Shown here: piece by piece, positions 1 through 8,322 of the stretch
How the letters are laid out: every line of letters begins with the position of its first letter
Position numbering within the stretch: position 1 is the stretch's first letter
DNA from: Glycomyces terrestris
Lineage (GTDB): Bacteria; Actinomycetota; Actinomycetes; Mycobacteriales; Micromonosporaceae
NCBI RefSeq assembly: GCF_003933745.1
Contig: NZ_RSEB01000004.1
Location: 558,001-622,000, forward strand
Reading direction: 5' to 3'
DNA length: 64,000 bases
Position numbers and translations under genes: made by a program
Notes under the pieces: generated by a model
Database searches by the model: none
The model's input: the letters and a program-made list of their open reading frames with translations, nothing else
Told to the model about the DNA's origin: nothing

Positions 1-1
1 G

Positions 2-2308
2 GTCGAGGACGGCTACGACGACAGGTCGGCGCTGGCGCAGCAGGTCGTGCGGGGGGCGAGGCAGCGGTACGGGGACCCGTACGACCCGGCGCTGCGGAAG
101 GCGTGGGAGCAGCTCGACAAGGAGCTGCGCGTGATCGGGGCGCTGGGGTTCGAGGGGTACTTCCTCATCGTCGCCGACATCGTGCGCTTCTGCCGGGAGC
201 GGGACATCCTGTGCCAGGGCAGGGGTTCGGCCGCGAACAGCGCGGTCTGCTACGCCCTGGGGATCACCAATGTGGACCCGATCGAGTTCGGGCTGCTGTT
301 CGAGCGGTTCCTCTCGGCCGACCGGGACGGCCCCCCGGACATCGACGTCGACATCGAGTCGGGGCGCCGCGAGGAGGTCATCCAGTACGTGTACGAGCGG
401 TACGGGAGGGACCGGGCGGCGCTGGTGGCGAACGTGGTCACGTACCGGCCGCGGTCGGCGGTGCGGGACGCGGCGAAGGCGCTGGGGTACGGGCACGACC
501 AGGCGGTGGCGTGGTCGAAGCGGCTGCACCGCTGGAGCGGCCTCGATCCCGAAGAGGCGCAGGACATCCCGGCGGACGTGCAGTCGCTCGCGGGCGAGCT
601 GCGGGACCTGCCGCAGCACCTGGGCATCCACCCGGGCGGGATGGTGCTCACCGAGGAGCCGGTGAGCCAGATCGTGCCGGTCGAGCCGGCCCGGATGCGG
701 GACCGCACGGTCCTCCAGTGGGACAAGGAGGACTGCGCCGACGCCGGGCTCGTCAAGTTCGACCTGCTGGGGCTGGGGATGCTGGAGGCGCTGCACCGCA
801 TGGTCGACCTGGTGGCCGACTTCCACGGCACGCGCGTCGACCTGGCGAAGCTGCCGTCCCGGGACGAGGCGGTGTTCGCGATGCTCCGGCGGGCCGACAC
901 CGTCGGCGTGTTCCAGGTGGAGTCGCGGGCGCAGATGGCGACGCTGCCGCGGCTCAAGCCGCGGAACTTCCGGGACCTGGTCGCGGAGGTGGCGCTGATC
1001 CGGCCCGGCCCGATCCAGGGCGGCGCCGTCCACCCGTACCTGCGGCGCCGCAACGGGGAGCCGTGGCGCGACAAGGTGCCGGAGATCCTGCACCCGGTGC
1101 TGGAGAAGACGTACGGCGTGCCGCTGTTCCAGGAGCAGCTCATGCAGATCGCGATCGTCGCGGCGGGCTTCGACGGCGGGGAGGCCGACCGGCTGCGCCG
1201 GGCCATGGGCGCCAAGCGGTCCGCCGAGAGGATGGAGGCGCTGAAGGAGCGCCTGTACGCGGGGATGCGGGAGCGGGACATCGTCGGCGCGGAGGCCGAC
1301 CAGATCTATGACCAGCTGAAGTCCTTCGCGGACTTCGGGTTCCCCGAGTCGCACTCGGCGTCGTTCGCGCACCTGGTGTGGTCCTCGGCGTGGCTCAAAT
1401 GCCACTACCCGGCGGCGTTCTACGCGGGGCTCCTGGCGAGCCAGCCGATGGGGTTCTACTCCCCCGCCTCGCTCATCGCCGACGCGCAGCGGCACGGCAT
1501 CGAGGTCCTGGCCCCGGATGTGAACGCCAGCGGGGAGGTCGCCTCGCTCGTCCCGGCCGAGCGGGCGTGCGAACCGCCGCTGCACGGGGTCGCGGACCTG
1601 CGGCTGGGACTCGACAACGTCAAGGGGCTCGGGGCCGACGCGGGCCGCCGCATCGCGGCCGCCCGCGACGCGGACGGGCCGTTCGCGTCGATGGCCGACC
1701 TGGCGCGCCGGGCCGGGCTCGACCAGGGGCGGCTCGAGAAACTCGCCGTCGCCGGGGCCCTGCGCAGCCTCGAACCTGACCGGCGTCGAGCATTGTGGAC
1801 GGCGGGCACGGTCGACGAGCGACCCGGCACGATCCCCGGGACCGGGCCGTCGGCGCCCGCGCCGACCCTGCCGGGCATGAGCGCGGCCGAACTCGCCCGC
1901 GCCGACTACACCGGCCTGGGCCTGTCGGTCGACACCCACCCGATGGAGCTGGTGCGCAAGGCCCTCGACGCCGACGGCGTCCTGCCCGCGCGGCGGTTGC
2001 CGCACATGCAGGACGGCAAGCGGGTCGAGATCGCCGGGATCGTCACCCACCGCCAGCGCCCCTCGACCGCGAAGGGCGCGACGTTCCTGAGCCTGGAGGA
2101 CGAGACCGGGATCGCGAACGTCATCTGCTCCCAGGGGCTGTGGAAGCGCTGGCAGTCGGTGGCGACGGTGGCGAAGGCGCTGCGGATCAAGGGCACGGTG
2201 GAGAAGGCCGAGGACGCGCACAAGAGCACGATGCCGATGATCGTGGCGTACAAGCTGATCGAACTGGACCTGAACAGCCCGGCCGCCCCCTCGCGCGACT
2301 TCCGCTGA
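2..2308 (+). CDS. dnaE2: Error-prone DNA polymerase DnaE2 (ImuC), 3' part
   Basis: C-terminal ~768 residues of a DnaE-type DNA polymerase III alpha subunit. The frame is already open at base 2, so roughly the first 300 residues (the PHP domain) lie outside the window; the GTG at 47 is internal. Palm aspartates are in PPDIDVDIE (about bases 328-360) and in VKFDLLGLG (about 752-780). A helix-hairpin-helix stretch follows near 1600-1740, and an OB fold containing VEIAGIVTHRQRP lies near 2023-2070. The protein stops at SRDFR soon after the OB fold, without the long tail of replicative DnaE1, which is typical of DnaE2. DnaE2 works with ImuA'/ImuB in SOS-induced translesion synthesis; those partners and any LexA box would be off the left edge. 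Assignment to DnaE2 rather than DnaE1 is by overall resemblance and tail length. Confidence 0.9.
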   Translation, partial: VEDGYDDRSALAQQVVRGARQRYGDPYDPALRKAWEQLDKELRVIGALGFEGYFLIVADIVRFCRERDILCQGRGSAANSAVCYALGITNVDPIEFGLLFERFLSADRDGPPDIDVDIESGRREEVIQYVYERYGRDRAALVANVVTYRPRSAVRDAAKALGYGHDQAVAWSKRLHRWSGLDPEEAQDIPADVQSLAGELRDLPQHLGIHPGGMVLTEEPVSQIVPVEPARMRDRTVLQWDKEDCADAGLVKFDLLGLGMLEALHRMVDLVADFHGTRVDLAKLPSRDEAVFAMLRRADTVGVFQVESRAQMATLPRLKPRNFRDLVAEVALIRPGPIQGGAVHPYLRRRNGEPWRDKVPEILHPVLEKTYGVPLFQEQLMQIAIVAAGFDGGEADRLRRAMGAKRSAERMEALKERLYAGMRERDIVGAEADQIYDQLKSFADFGFPESHSASFAHLVWSSAWLKCHYPAAFYAGLLASQPMGFYSPASLIADAQRHGIEVLAPDVNASGEVASLVPAERACEPPLHGVADLRLGLDNVKGLGADAGRRIAAARDADGPFASMADLARRAGLDQGRLEKLAVAGALRSLEPDRRRALWTAGTVDERPGTIPGTGPSAPAPTLPGMSAAELARADYTGLGLSVDTHPMELVRKALDADGVLPARRLPHMQDGKRVEIAGIVTHRQRPSTAKGATFLSLEDETGIANVICSQGLWKRWQSVATVAKALRIKGTVEKAEDAHKSTMPMIVAYKLIELDLNSPAAPSRDFR

Positions 2309-2399
2309 CCCGCTCCAGCAACCGACCCCGCCTTACCGGAGCCGCCCCATCTCGCGCAGTTCCGGATCTGGGGTCGCCGCCTGGCATCTGCTGCGGGCC

Positions 2400-3647
2400 T
2401 CAGCCGGCGGCGATGCGCATGTAGTCGCTGCCGAAGGCGTCGTCTACTTCGGAGGGGTCGAGGCCGTAGCCGAGGAGGGAGTGCTCGTGGCGGCGGACGC
2501 CGTCGCGGCCGCCGCCTTGGCCGGTGCGGGTGAGCTGCTCCTCGAGGCGGGCCTCGTCGTCGGGGCCCCAGGGGAGGTCGAGCTGGCGGAACAGCTCGGG
2601 GACGGCGGAGTGGGGGCTGCCGGTGAGGCGGTGGTACTTGACGTCGATGAACCGGCCGGGCTGCCCGGCGGCGGCGCGGACCTGGCGGCACTGCTCCATG
2701 CCGGCGGCGAGTTCGCGCAGCCAGGTGCGGCCGATCTCCTTGGGGTCGACGGCGCCGCGCTTGAGGTGGATGCTGTAGAGGCTCTCCACCATGGAGCACA
2801 GCGACGACATGACGGTGTTGGGGTCGCGGTGGGTGAGGACGATCTGGGCGTCGGGGAAGACGCGCAGGATCGAGTCGAGGTTGAAGATGTTCCCGGGGTG
2901 CTTGAGGACCCAGCGCCGGCGGGGCCGGCCGTGCTGGAGGACCTGGAGGGCGTCGCGCACGAACCGGAAGTCGGTGTCGCGGTCGTAGGAGTTGCGGTAC
3001 CAGTCGAGGTAGCCGGGCAGGGGCGCGACGGTGGTGTGGAAGGTCGCGTGGAACTTGAGCCAGTAGTCCTCTTCGGGCCACTCGGCGTTCGTGGGGTGGA
3101 TGCTGGTCCAGGACTTGGAGAGCAGGAGCGTCATGTCGAGGCGCTTCTGGGTGGCGCGGATGCGGCGCGCCCGCTCCTCGGGGGACGGTTCGAGACCGAG
3201 GTAGTACATCTCCCACAGGAACGGGGCACGGGCGGAGTCGGAGCCGGCGATGATGTGCTGCGCGAGCGTGGTGGCGGTGCGGGGCAGGCCGAGGACGAAG
3301 ATGGGCCGCTCGATCGGCTCGCTGCGGATCGCGGGGTGCTCGGCCTGGAGGCGGCGGACGGTGAGCAGGTTGGAGATGCGGGCCTCGACCATGTCCTTGG
3401 CGGAGCGCCAGCCGACGCCGGAGAGGTTCGGGGTCTCGGCCCAGCAGTGCAGGAGGTAGCGCAGGCTCTCCAGGAGGTCGGCGTCCTCGTCGGACAGCGT
3501 GAGGCCGGCGGTGCCGGTGTCCTTGCGGGACTTGGCGTGCATCTTGTCGAAGAGGGCGTCGACCTTGCGGGCGCTGCCCGACTCGGACCGCCGCTGGCCT
3601 TCCATGAGGACGTTGAGGACGCCCAGCATCGGTGTGGTGCGCTGCAA
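2400..3647 (-). CDS. Sulfotransferase family protein
   Basis: A 415-residue PAPS-dependent sulfotransferase-family protein of the Sulfotransfer_3 type. The 5'-phosphosulfate loop is PIFVLGLPRTATTLAQ at about residues 115-130, and the 3'-phosphate-binding Arg/Ser segment is LTHRDPNTVMSS at about 268-280. I place the start at the TTG of 3647 because AAGGAG sits 7 bases upstream. The ATG 18 bases downstream (3629) would leave the Shine-Dalgarno 25 bases away. No signal peptide is seen, so it should be cytoplasmic. The acceptor is unknown. In the family, acceptors include glycolipids, trehalose and small molecules, and no biosynthetic partner is adjacent. It is convergent with dnaE2 (91 bases apart, no clear terminator between them). 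Confidence 0.85.
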   Translation of the reverse strand: MQRTTPMLGVLNVLMEGQRRSESGSARKVDALFDKMHAKSRKDTGTAGLTLSDEDADLLESLRYLLHCWAETPNLSGVGWRSAKDMVEARISNLLTVRRLQAEHPAIRSEPIERPIFVLGLPRTATTLAQHIIAGSDSARAPFLWEMYYLGLEPSPEERARRIRATQKRLDMTLLLSKSWTSIHPTNAEWPEEDYWLKFHATFHTTVAPLPGYLDWYRNSYDRDTDFRFVRDALQVLQHGRPRRRWVLKHPGNIFNLDSILRVFPDAQIVLTHRDPNTVMSSLCSMVESLYSIHLKRGAVDPKEIGRTWLRELAAGMEQCRQVRAAAGQPGRFIDVKYHRLTGSPHSAVPELFRQLDLPWGPDDEARLEEQLTRTGQGGGRDGVRRHEHSLLGYGLDPSEVDDAFGSDYMRIAAG

Positions 3648-3697
3648 GAGAGGTCTCCTTGGTGACGAATCGTCCGCTCCGCGTGCGCCACACCATA

Positions 3698-3719
3698 CCG
3701 CCGCCCGCGGAGGCGGCGG
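3698..3719 (-). terminator. Weak hairpin downstream of small gene 3734-3904
   Basis: An 8-bp G+C stem (3698-3705 with 3712-3719) and 6-base loop lies between the stop of the small minus-strand reading frame and the sulfotransferase start. It could end the small gene's transcript. There is no T-run, and in such G+C-rich DNA a stem this short can occur by chance. Confidence 0.3.
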
Positions 3720-3733
3720 GATGCAGGCCCGGG

Positions 3734-3904
3734 CTATGCGTTCGCCTGCGCCGCTTCGAGTTCGCGGAGCGCGTCGGCGGCTTCGCGGGCGGTCTGGCGG
3801 CGCATGCCGGCGTCGCCGAGGGCGAGGACGGCGGTGAGGGCGCGGCGGTGGGCCTCTGTGAGGCGTCGGCGGCCGCGGCGGGGACGACGCCGGAGCCCTC
3901 CCAT
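3734..3904 (-). CDS. Small hypothetical protein (56 aa)
   Basis: A possible 56-residue protein starting with ATG at 3904, with GGAG four to five bases upstream. It is Arg-rich at the N-terminus (GGLRRRPRRGRRRLTEAHRR), followed by a regular helix-like stretch ending ALRELEAAQANA. It has no family match I recognise and no membrane segment. It lies downstream of the DHA2 transporter but beyond that gene's strong hairpin (3941-3969), so it would need its own promoter or read-through. The helix-like, charge-balanced C-terminal half is the only positive argument beyond the start signals. It may be non-coding. Confidence 0.35.
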   Translation of the reverse strand: MGGLRRRPRRGRRRLTEAHRRALTAVLALGDAGMRRQTAREAADALRELEAAQANA

Positions 3905-3940
3905 TTGCTCCGCGGCAGTCCTGAAGGGGCGCAACGCGAA

Positions 3941-3969
3941 CGGGCCCGGCCGCGATGCGGCCGGGCCCG
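3941..3969 (-). terminator. Terminator after DHA2 transporter
   Basis: A perfect 13-bp inverted repeat (3941-3953 / 3957-3969) with a 3-base GAT loop, 16 bases past the stop of the minus-strand MFS gene. It has no U-tract, as is common for actinobacterial terminators. Confidence 0.7.
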
Positions 3970-3984
3970 GGGTCCACGGACGGG

Positions 3985-5490
3985 TCAGTGCGCGAGCGCC
4001 GGCTCCTGGCCGTCGGTCGCGGGGCGGCGGACGAAGAAGCCCGCGGCCACGGCGATGACGGCCATGCCCGCGCCCCACAGGAACGCGGTGTGGATGCCGT
4101 CGGACGTGGCGGTGACCGCATCGGCGCCGGCCTCCAGGCTCGCGGTCGCGCCGGTGGTCATCAGCGTGATGAACACGGCGGTGCCGACGGCGCCCGCGAA
4201 CTGCTGGAGCGTGGAGAGGACGGCGCTGCCGTGCGAGTACAGCTCCATGTTCAGCGACCCGAGCGAGGAGGTCATGAGCGGCGTCATGAGCAGGCTCAGG
4301 CTCAGGCTCATGAGGACGTGGATGACGACGACGAACCAGACCGGGCTGGTCTGGCCGAGCATCGTCAGCCCGCCGAGCGCGCCGAGGAGGCCGAACGAGC
4401 CGGGGATCACCAGCGGGCGCGGGCCGAGCCGGTCGTAGAGGCGGCCGATGGTCGGGCCGGTCAGGCCCATCGCGAGGCCGCCGGGCAGGACCACCAGGCC
4501 GGTCTGGAACGTGGAGAGCGCCAGCACGTCCTGGAGGTACATGGGCAGCAGGATGAGCGAGCCGAACAGGGCCGCCATCGAGACCAGCAGCATGACGATG
4601 CCGACGGTGAACGTGCGGCTGAGGAACACCCGCAGGTCCATCAGGGCCGAGTCGGTGCGCTGGAGCCGCAGCTGCCGGAACACGAACAGCCCCAGGGAGA
4701 GCGCGCCGGCGGCGATCGCCATCCACGGCTCGACGAACGGCTCGTGGCCCGCGGCGGCCTCGCCGAGGGAGCTGAGGCCGTAGATGAGGCCGCCGAAGGC
4801 GATCGCGGAGAGCAGTGCCGAGAGCAGGTCGAACTTCACCGGGCGGGGCTCGCCGAGGTTCTGGATCTTGACGGCGCCGAGGATCAGGCCGAGGACGGCG
4901 ATGGGCAGCACCGACAGGAACATCCACTGCCAGGGCAGGTTCTCGAGGATGAAGCCGGAGAACGTCGGGCCGATCGCGGGCGCGACGGCGATGACGATGG
5001 TGATGAAGCCGATGGTGCGCCCGCGCCGGTCGGCGGGCACGAACGTCATGACGGTGGTCATGAGCAGCGGCAGCATGACGGCGGTGCCGCTGGCCTGGAT
5101 GACGCGGGCGGCCACGAGGACGCCGAACACCGGCGCCGCCGCGGCGAGGACCGTGCCGGCGGTGAACAGGGTCATCGCGGCGATGAACACGGTCCGCGTC
5201 GTGAAGCGCTGGAGGATGAGCCCGGTCATGGGGATCACGACCGCCATGGTGAGCATGAAGGCCGTGGTGAGCCACTGGACCGTCGAGGCGGTCAGCGAGA
5301 ACTGCTCCATCAGCTCGGGCAGGGCGACGCCCATGATGGTCTCGTTGAGGATCATCACGAACGCGGCCACGAGGAGGACGCCGAGGACCAGTTTGATCTG
5401 GGCCGGGACGCCGGCCGAGGCGGGGGTCTCGTCCGCCGCGGGGGTGCCGGCCGCTTCTGGTGTGTCGGCCGGCCGCTGGTCAACGCTCAT
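3985..5490 (-). CDS. MFS drug-efflux transporter, DHA2 (EmrB/QacA) family
   Basis: A 501-residue major-facilitator antiporter with 14 predicted membrane segments, the DHA2 count. The N-terminus (~30 residues, Ala/Pro/Glu-rich) is cytoplasmic. The first helix, LVLGVLLVAAFVMILNETIM, is followed by VALPELMEQF, the DHA2 TM1 signature (LDxTIVNVALP in QacA, here LNETIMGVALP). The segment DRRGRTIGFITI (about residues 150-165) is the loop 2-3/A-like element. Start ATG at 5490 is preceded by GAAGGAT. The gene is divergent from a TetR regulator (5611), the usual arrangement for TetR-controlled multidrug pumps. Substrates cannot be told from the sequence; lipophilic cations or the cell's own metabolites are typical. 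Confidence 0.9.
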   Translation of the reverse strand: MSVDQRPADTPEAAGTPAADETPASAGVPAQIKLVLGVLLVAAFVMILNETIMGVALPELMEQFSLTASTVQWLTTAFMLTMAVVIPMTGLILQRFTTRTVFIAAMTLFTAGTVLAAAAPVFGVLVAARVIQASGTAVMLPLLMTTVMTFVPADRRGRTIGFITIVIAVAPAIGPTFSGFILENLPWQWMFLSVLPIAVLGLILGAVKIQNLGEPRPVKFDLLSALLSAIAFGGLIYGLSSLGEAAAGHEPFVEPWMAIAAGALSLGLFVFRQLRLQRTDSALMDLRVFLSRTFTVGIVMLLVSMAALFGSLILLPMYLQDVLALSTFQTGLVVLPGGLAMGLTGPTIGRLYDRLGPRPLVIPGSFGLLGALGGLTMLGQTSPVWFVVVIHVLMSLSLSLLMTPLMTSSLGSLNMELYSHGSAVLSTLQQFAGAVGTAVFITLMTTGATASLEAGADAVTATSDGIHTAFLWGAGMAVIAVAAGFFVRRPATDGQEPALAH

Positions 5491-5570
5491 GGGGGGATCC
5501 TTCGGGTGCGGAGTCTCGTCCCGGTGCCGAGGTGCCCGCGCGGTGGTGACGGCGCGGACGCACCGGAAGT

Positions 5571-5583
5571 GTCAGTGACTGTC
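5571..5583. promoter_or_regulatory. Candidate TetR operator between tetR and DHA2 gene
   Basis: The divergent promoter region holds GTCAGTGACTGTC, which contains two overlapping short palindromes (GTCAGTGAC and CAGTGACTG). It lies about 28 bases before the TetR start and 81 bases before the DHA2 start, the usual place for a shared TetR-family operator. Only symmetry and position support it. Confidence 0.35.
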
Positions 5584-5610
5584 GATTCTTGCAGTTGCTA
5601 CCATCCTGGC

Positions 5611-6204
5611 ATGGCCGCCGGTGGGAGTCTGCGAGAAGTGTCACGTCGGGCCGTGCAGTCGAACATCGCACGGACCGCCGAGGCGCTGTTCGTCGCCAAG
5701 GGCTTCGAGGAGACCACCGTCGACGAGATCGCCGCGGCCGTCGGCATGTCGCAGCGGAGCTTCTTCCGGTACTTCCCCTCGAAGGACGAGGTCGTCCTCG
5801 ACAGCCTCGCGCGCCTCGGCGAGGAGCTCGCCGCGCGCCTCGCGGCCCGCCCGCCCGGCGAATCCGAATGGGACTCGCTGCGGCGCGCGTTCGACCCCGT
5901 CGTCGAGCGCTTCGGCGACCCAGTATCGCGCGAGCACGACGCCGCGATCCAGCGAATTATCGACGGCAGCCCGCGCCTGTTCGCCTCGTACCTGCGCCGC
6001 CTCGAGCATTTGCAGCGCGACCTCACCGAAGCGCTCCTGGTCCGCGCCGGCGCCGGCGCGGACCCCGTGGTCATGCGGGCCATGGTCGGCGGCGCGTTCG
6101 CGTGCCTGCACGCCTCGGCGTTCCCGACCTTCGAGGCCTCGGACGAGTTCGGGCCCTGCCTCGACCGCACGATGGCGGCGCTCCGGCCGGTCGCCGCGCG
6201 CTGA
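5611..6204 (+). CDS. TetR/AcrR family transcriptional regulator
   Basis: A 197-residue TetR-type repressor. The N-terminal helix-turn-helix is at about residues 15-60: ARTAEALFVAKGFEETTVDEIA, then VGMSQRSFFRYFPSKDEVV, the classic recognition-helix pattern. The C-terminal ligand-binding region is all-helical and includes SREHDAAIQRIIDGSPRLFASYLRRLEHL, resembling the MftR/AcrR-like C-terminal domain. ATG at 5611 is chosen because it places the HTH at the usual distance from the N-terminus. It faces the DHA2 pump and presumably represses it and itself. Confidence 0.88.
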   Translation: MAAGGSLREVSRRAVQSNIARTAEALFVAKGFEETTVDEIAAAVGMSQRSFFRYFPSKDEVVLDSLARLGEELAARLAARPPGESEWDSLRRAFDPVVERFGDPVSREHDAAIQRIIDGSPRLFASYLRRLEHLQRDLTEALLVRAGAGADPVVMRAMVGGAFACLHASAFPTFEASDEFGPCLDRTMAALRPVAAR

Positions 6205-6264
6205 CCGGCCCCGATTCGGGCCGAACCCCGGGCGCGGGCGCCCGCCACCGGCGACACTGTCAGC

Positions 6265-7563
6265 GTGGGACGCACAGTGGACGAACCGGCGGCGCCGCCG
6301 CGCGCCGGCCGCGGGATCGGACTCCTGCTGCTCGCCGGGCTCGTCGGCGTCCCGGTGTCCGCGGCCGCCTTCCTCTTCCTCGCGCTCCTGCACCGCATGA
6401 CCGCGTTCGTGTGGGAGGACCTCCCGGGCGACTTGGGCCTCGACCCGCTGCCGTGGTGGTGGCCCGTGCCGTGGCTGCTCGCCGGCGGGCTCCTCGCGGG
6501 CACGGCGATCAGCCGCCTGCCCGGCCGCGGCGGACACGTCCCCATCGACGGGCTCTCGGCCGCACCCGTGCCGCCGAAGCATCTGCCCGGCGTGCTCCTG
6601 GCCGCGCTCGGGGCCCTGCCGCTCGGCGCGGTGCTCGGACCGGAGGCCCCGCTCATGGCCGTCGGCGGCGCGACCGCGCTGCTGCTGACCCGCCGCTGGA
6701 CGCCCGACGCCCGCTCCCCCGAGGCGGCCGTGGTCGGCACCGCCGGGGCGGCCGCGGCGGTCTCGGTGATCTTCGGCAGCCCCCTCGTCGCGGGCGTGTT
6801 CATCCTGGAGGCCGCCGCGGCCTCGGGCGCGAAGGCGGTCCGGGCGGTGCTGCCGTGCCTGCTCGCGGCCGGCGTCGGCGCGATCGTCTTCACCGGCCTC
6901 GGCGACTGGACCGGCCTGCCGGTGGCCTCCCTCAGCCTCCCCGGCCTCGACGCCGCCTCCCTGCACGCCACCGATCTGCTGTGGACGGTGCCCGCGGCAG
7001 CGGTCATCGCGCTCGGGATGCGGGAGGTCCGCGCGCTCGGCCGCCGGCTCGCCCCGGTCGCCGAGCGGCGGCCGATGGCCATGGCGCTGACCGCGGTCGC
7101 GGTCACGGCGGTGTGCGCGGCCGCGTACACGCTCCTCACCGGCAGGCCCCCGGTGGAGGTCCTGCTCTCGGGGCAGGACTCGCTCGCCGAACTCAGCGCC
7201 GACCCGGCCTCGCTCACCGCGTGGGCGCTCGTCGCGATGATCGCGTGCAAGGGCCTGGCGTACGCCGTGTCGCTGGCGGCGCTGCGCGGCGGCCCGATCT
7301 TCCCCGCCGTGTTCCTCGGCGCCGCGGCCGGCGTGCTGCTCAGCGCCCTGCCCGGGTTCGGGGCGGTGCCCGCGCTCGCCGCCGGCATGGCCGCGGCGAC
7401 GGCCGCCGTCATGCCGCTCCCGGTGTCGGCCGCGGTCCTGGTGACGCTGCTGCTGGGCGCGGACGCGGCCGCGACGGCCCCGGTCGTGATCGCCGCCGTC
7501 GTCGTCGCCACCGCCGCCGGGCGGGTCCTCGACCGGCCGCGACCGGCGGAGGCGGCCCCGTGA
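6265..7563 (+). CDS. ClC-family chloride channel/antiporter
   Basis: A 432-residue voltage-gated chloride channel family protein with about ten hydrophobic segments. Family signatures are GPEAPLMAVGG at about residue 118 (the GxEGP region, whose Glu is the gating/proton glutamate) and GGPIFPAVFLG at about 340 (the GxFxP motif). GTG at 6265 is used, with another in-frame GTG at 6277 possible; no strong ribosome site precedes either. It lacks a C-terminal CBS domain, as do most bacterial ClCs. Its stop overlaps the start of a potassium-channel-like gene (GTGA at 7560-7563), so the two are translationally coupled. Whether it is a channel or a Cl-/H+ exchanger depends on a second (proton) glutamate that I could not place. 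Confidence 0.85.
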   Translation: MGRTVDEPAAPPRAGRGIGLLLLAGLVGVPVSAAAFLFLALLHRMTAFVWEDLPGDLGLDPLPWWWPVPWLLAGGLLAGTAISRLPGRGGHVPIDGLSAAPVPPKHLPGVLLAALGALPLGAVLGPEAPLMAVGGATALLLTRRWTPDARSPEAAVVGTAGAAAAVSVIFGSPLVAGVFILEAAAASGAKAVRAVLPCLLAAGVGAIVFTGLGDWTGLPVASLSLPGLDAASLHATDLLWTVPAAAVIALGMREVRALGRRLAPVAERRPMAMALTAVAVTAVCAAAYTLLTGRPPVEVLLSGQDSLAELSADPASLTAWALVAMIACKGLAYAVSLAALRGGPIFPAVFLGAAAGVLLSALPGFGAVPALAAGMAAATAAVMPLPVSAAVLVTLLLGADAAATAPVVIAAVVVATAAGRVLDRPRPAEAAP

Positions 7564-8069
7564 GGCGCCGCCTGCCCGCGCCGTGGCGGTACCTCGTCGT
7601 CTGCGGGGCGCTCGTCGTCGCCTACGCAGTGGCGCCGATGCGCGCCGACGCCGAACCGCTCGTCCTGGCCCTGCGGTGGACGTCCACGGCGGCGATGCTC
7701 GTCGTCATCGCGCTCGCGGCCCGCTGGGAGGCGGTCCGGCAGCTGCGCGACCCCGCCGCGCCCCTCGGCGGCCTCGCCGTCGCGGTCCTCGGCGGGGTGC
7801 TCGTGTTCGCGCTCGCGGACTACGGGCTCGCCGTCAACCGGCCCGGCGAGTTCGCGGGCCTCGACACCAGAGTGGACGCCCTCTACTTCGCGCTCAGCAC
7901 CCTGCTCACCGTCGGCTTCGGCGACGTGCACGCGCAGGGGCAGCTCGCGCGCGCCCTGCTGTGCGTGCAGATGGCGTTCAACTTCACCGTCATCGCCGCT
8001 TCAGCGTCCCTCATGGCGCGCAAGCTCACCGCGCGCGCCCGGCAGCGGAGCCGTCAGGCCGGCCGGTAG
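7560..8069 (+). CDS. Two-pore-helix ion channel, potassium-selective type
   Basis: A 169-residue membrane protein of the Ion_trans_2 (KcsA-like) fold. It has hydrophobic segments near residues 8-23, 37-54 and 62-86, a pore loop with the potassium selectivity filter TVGFGD at residues 117-122, and a final helix near 130-155. The start is GTG 7560, whose last bases form the stop of the upstream ClC gene. There is no cytoplasmic RCK/TrkA domain. Being coupled to a chloride channel suggests paired K+ and Cl- flux, for example in volume or osmotic release, but that is inference. Confidence 0.85.
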   Translation: MRRRLPAPWRYLVVCGALVVAYAVAPMRADAEPLVLALRWTSTAAMLVVIALAARWEAVRQLRDPAAPLGGLAVAVLGGVLVFALADYGLAVNRPGEFAGLDTRVDALYFALSTLLTVGFGDVHAQGQLARALLCVQMAFNFTVIAASASLMARKLTARARQRSRQAGR

Positions 8070-8322
8070 CCGACGCCCCGACAGGAACCCCGGGCCGGCC
8101 CGCAGCAGCGCCCCCCGGAACCGCGAACTCCTTCACCGGCAGCACCCGCGGACCGCGGTGCGGCGCACCGGGTCCGGCTCGATCCCGGCCGCGCGGAGCG
8201 GGCGCGCGTCCGGGCGGCGGCGCTTGAACGCGGAGCACGGGCCGGGGCAGGCGGGGGCCGCGGTGCTGCTGGTGGTGGCGGTGCGGGGGCGGCGCGCGGT
8301 GCCGGTCCGCGCGCCGCACCGC
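8070..8322. other. Convergent intergenic region, nothing recognised
   Basis: 253 bases between the 3' ends of the potassium-channel gene and the Cmx-like exporter. No convincing gene, RNA or strong hairpin was found. Confidence 0.4.

Noticed and set aside
3955..5610. Upstream extension of the TetR frame through the DHA2 gene
   Set aside because: It overlaps the complete transporter on the other strand; the TetR HTH begins properly from the ATG at 5611.
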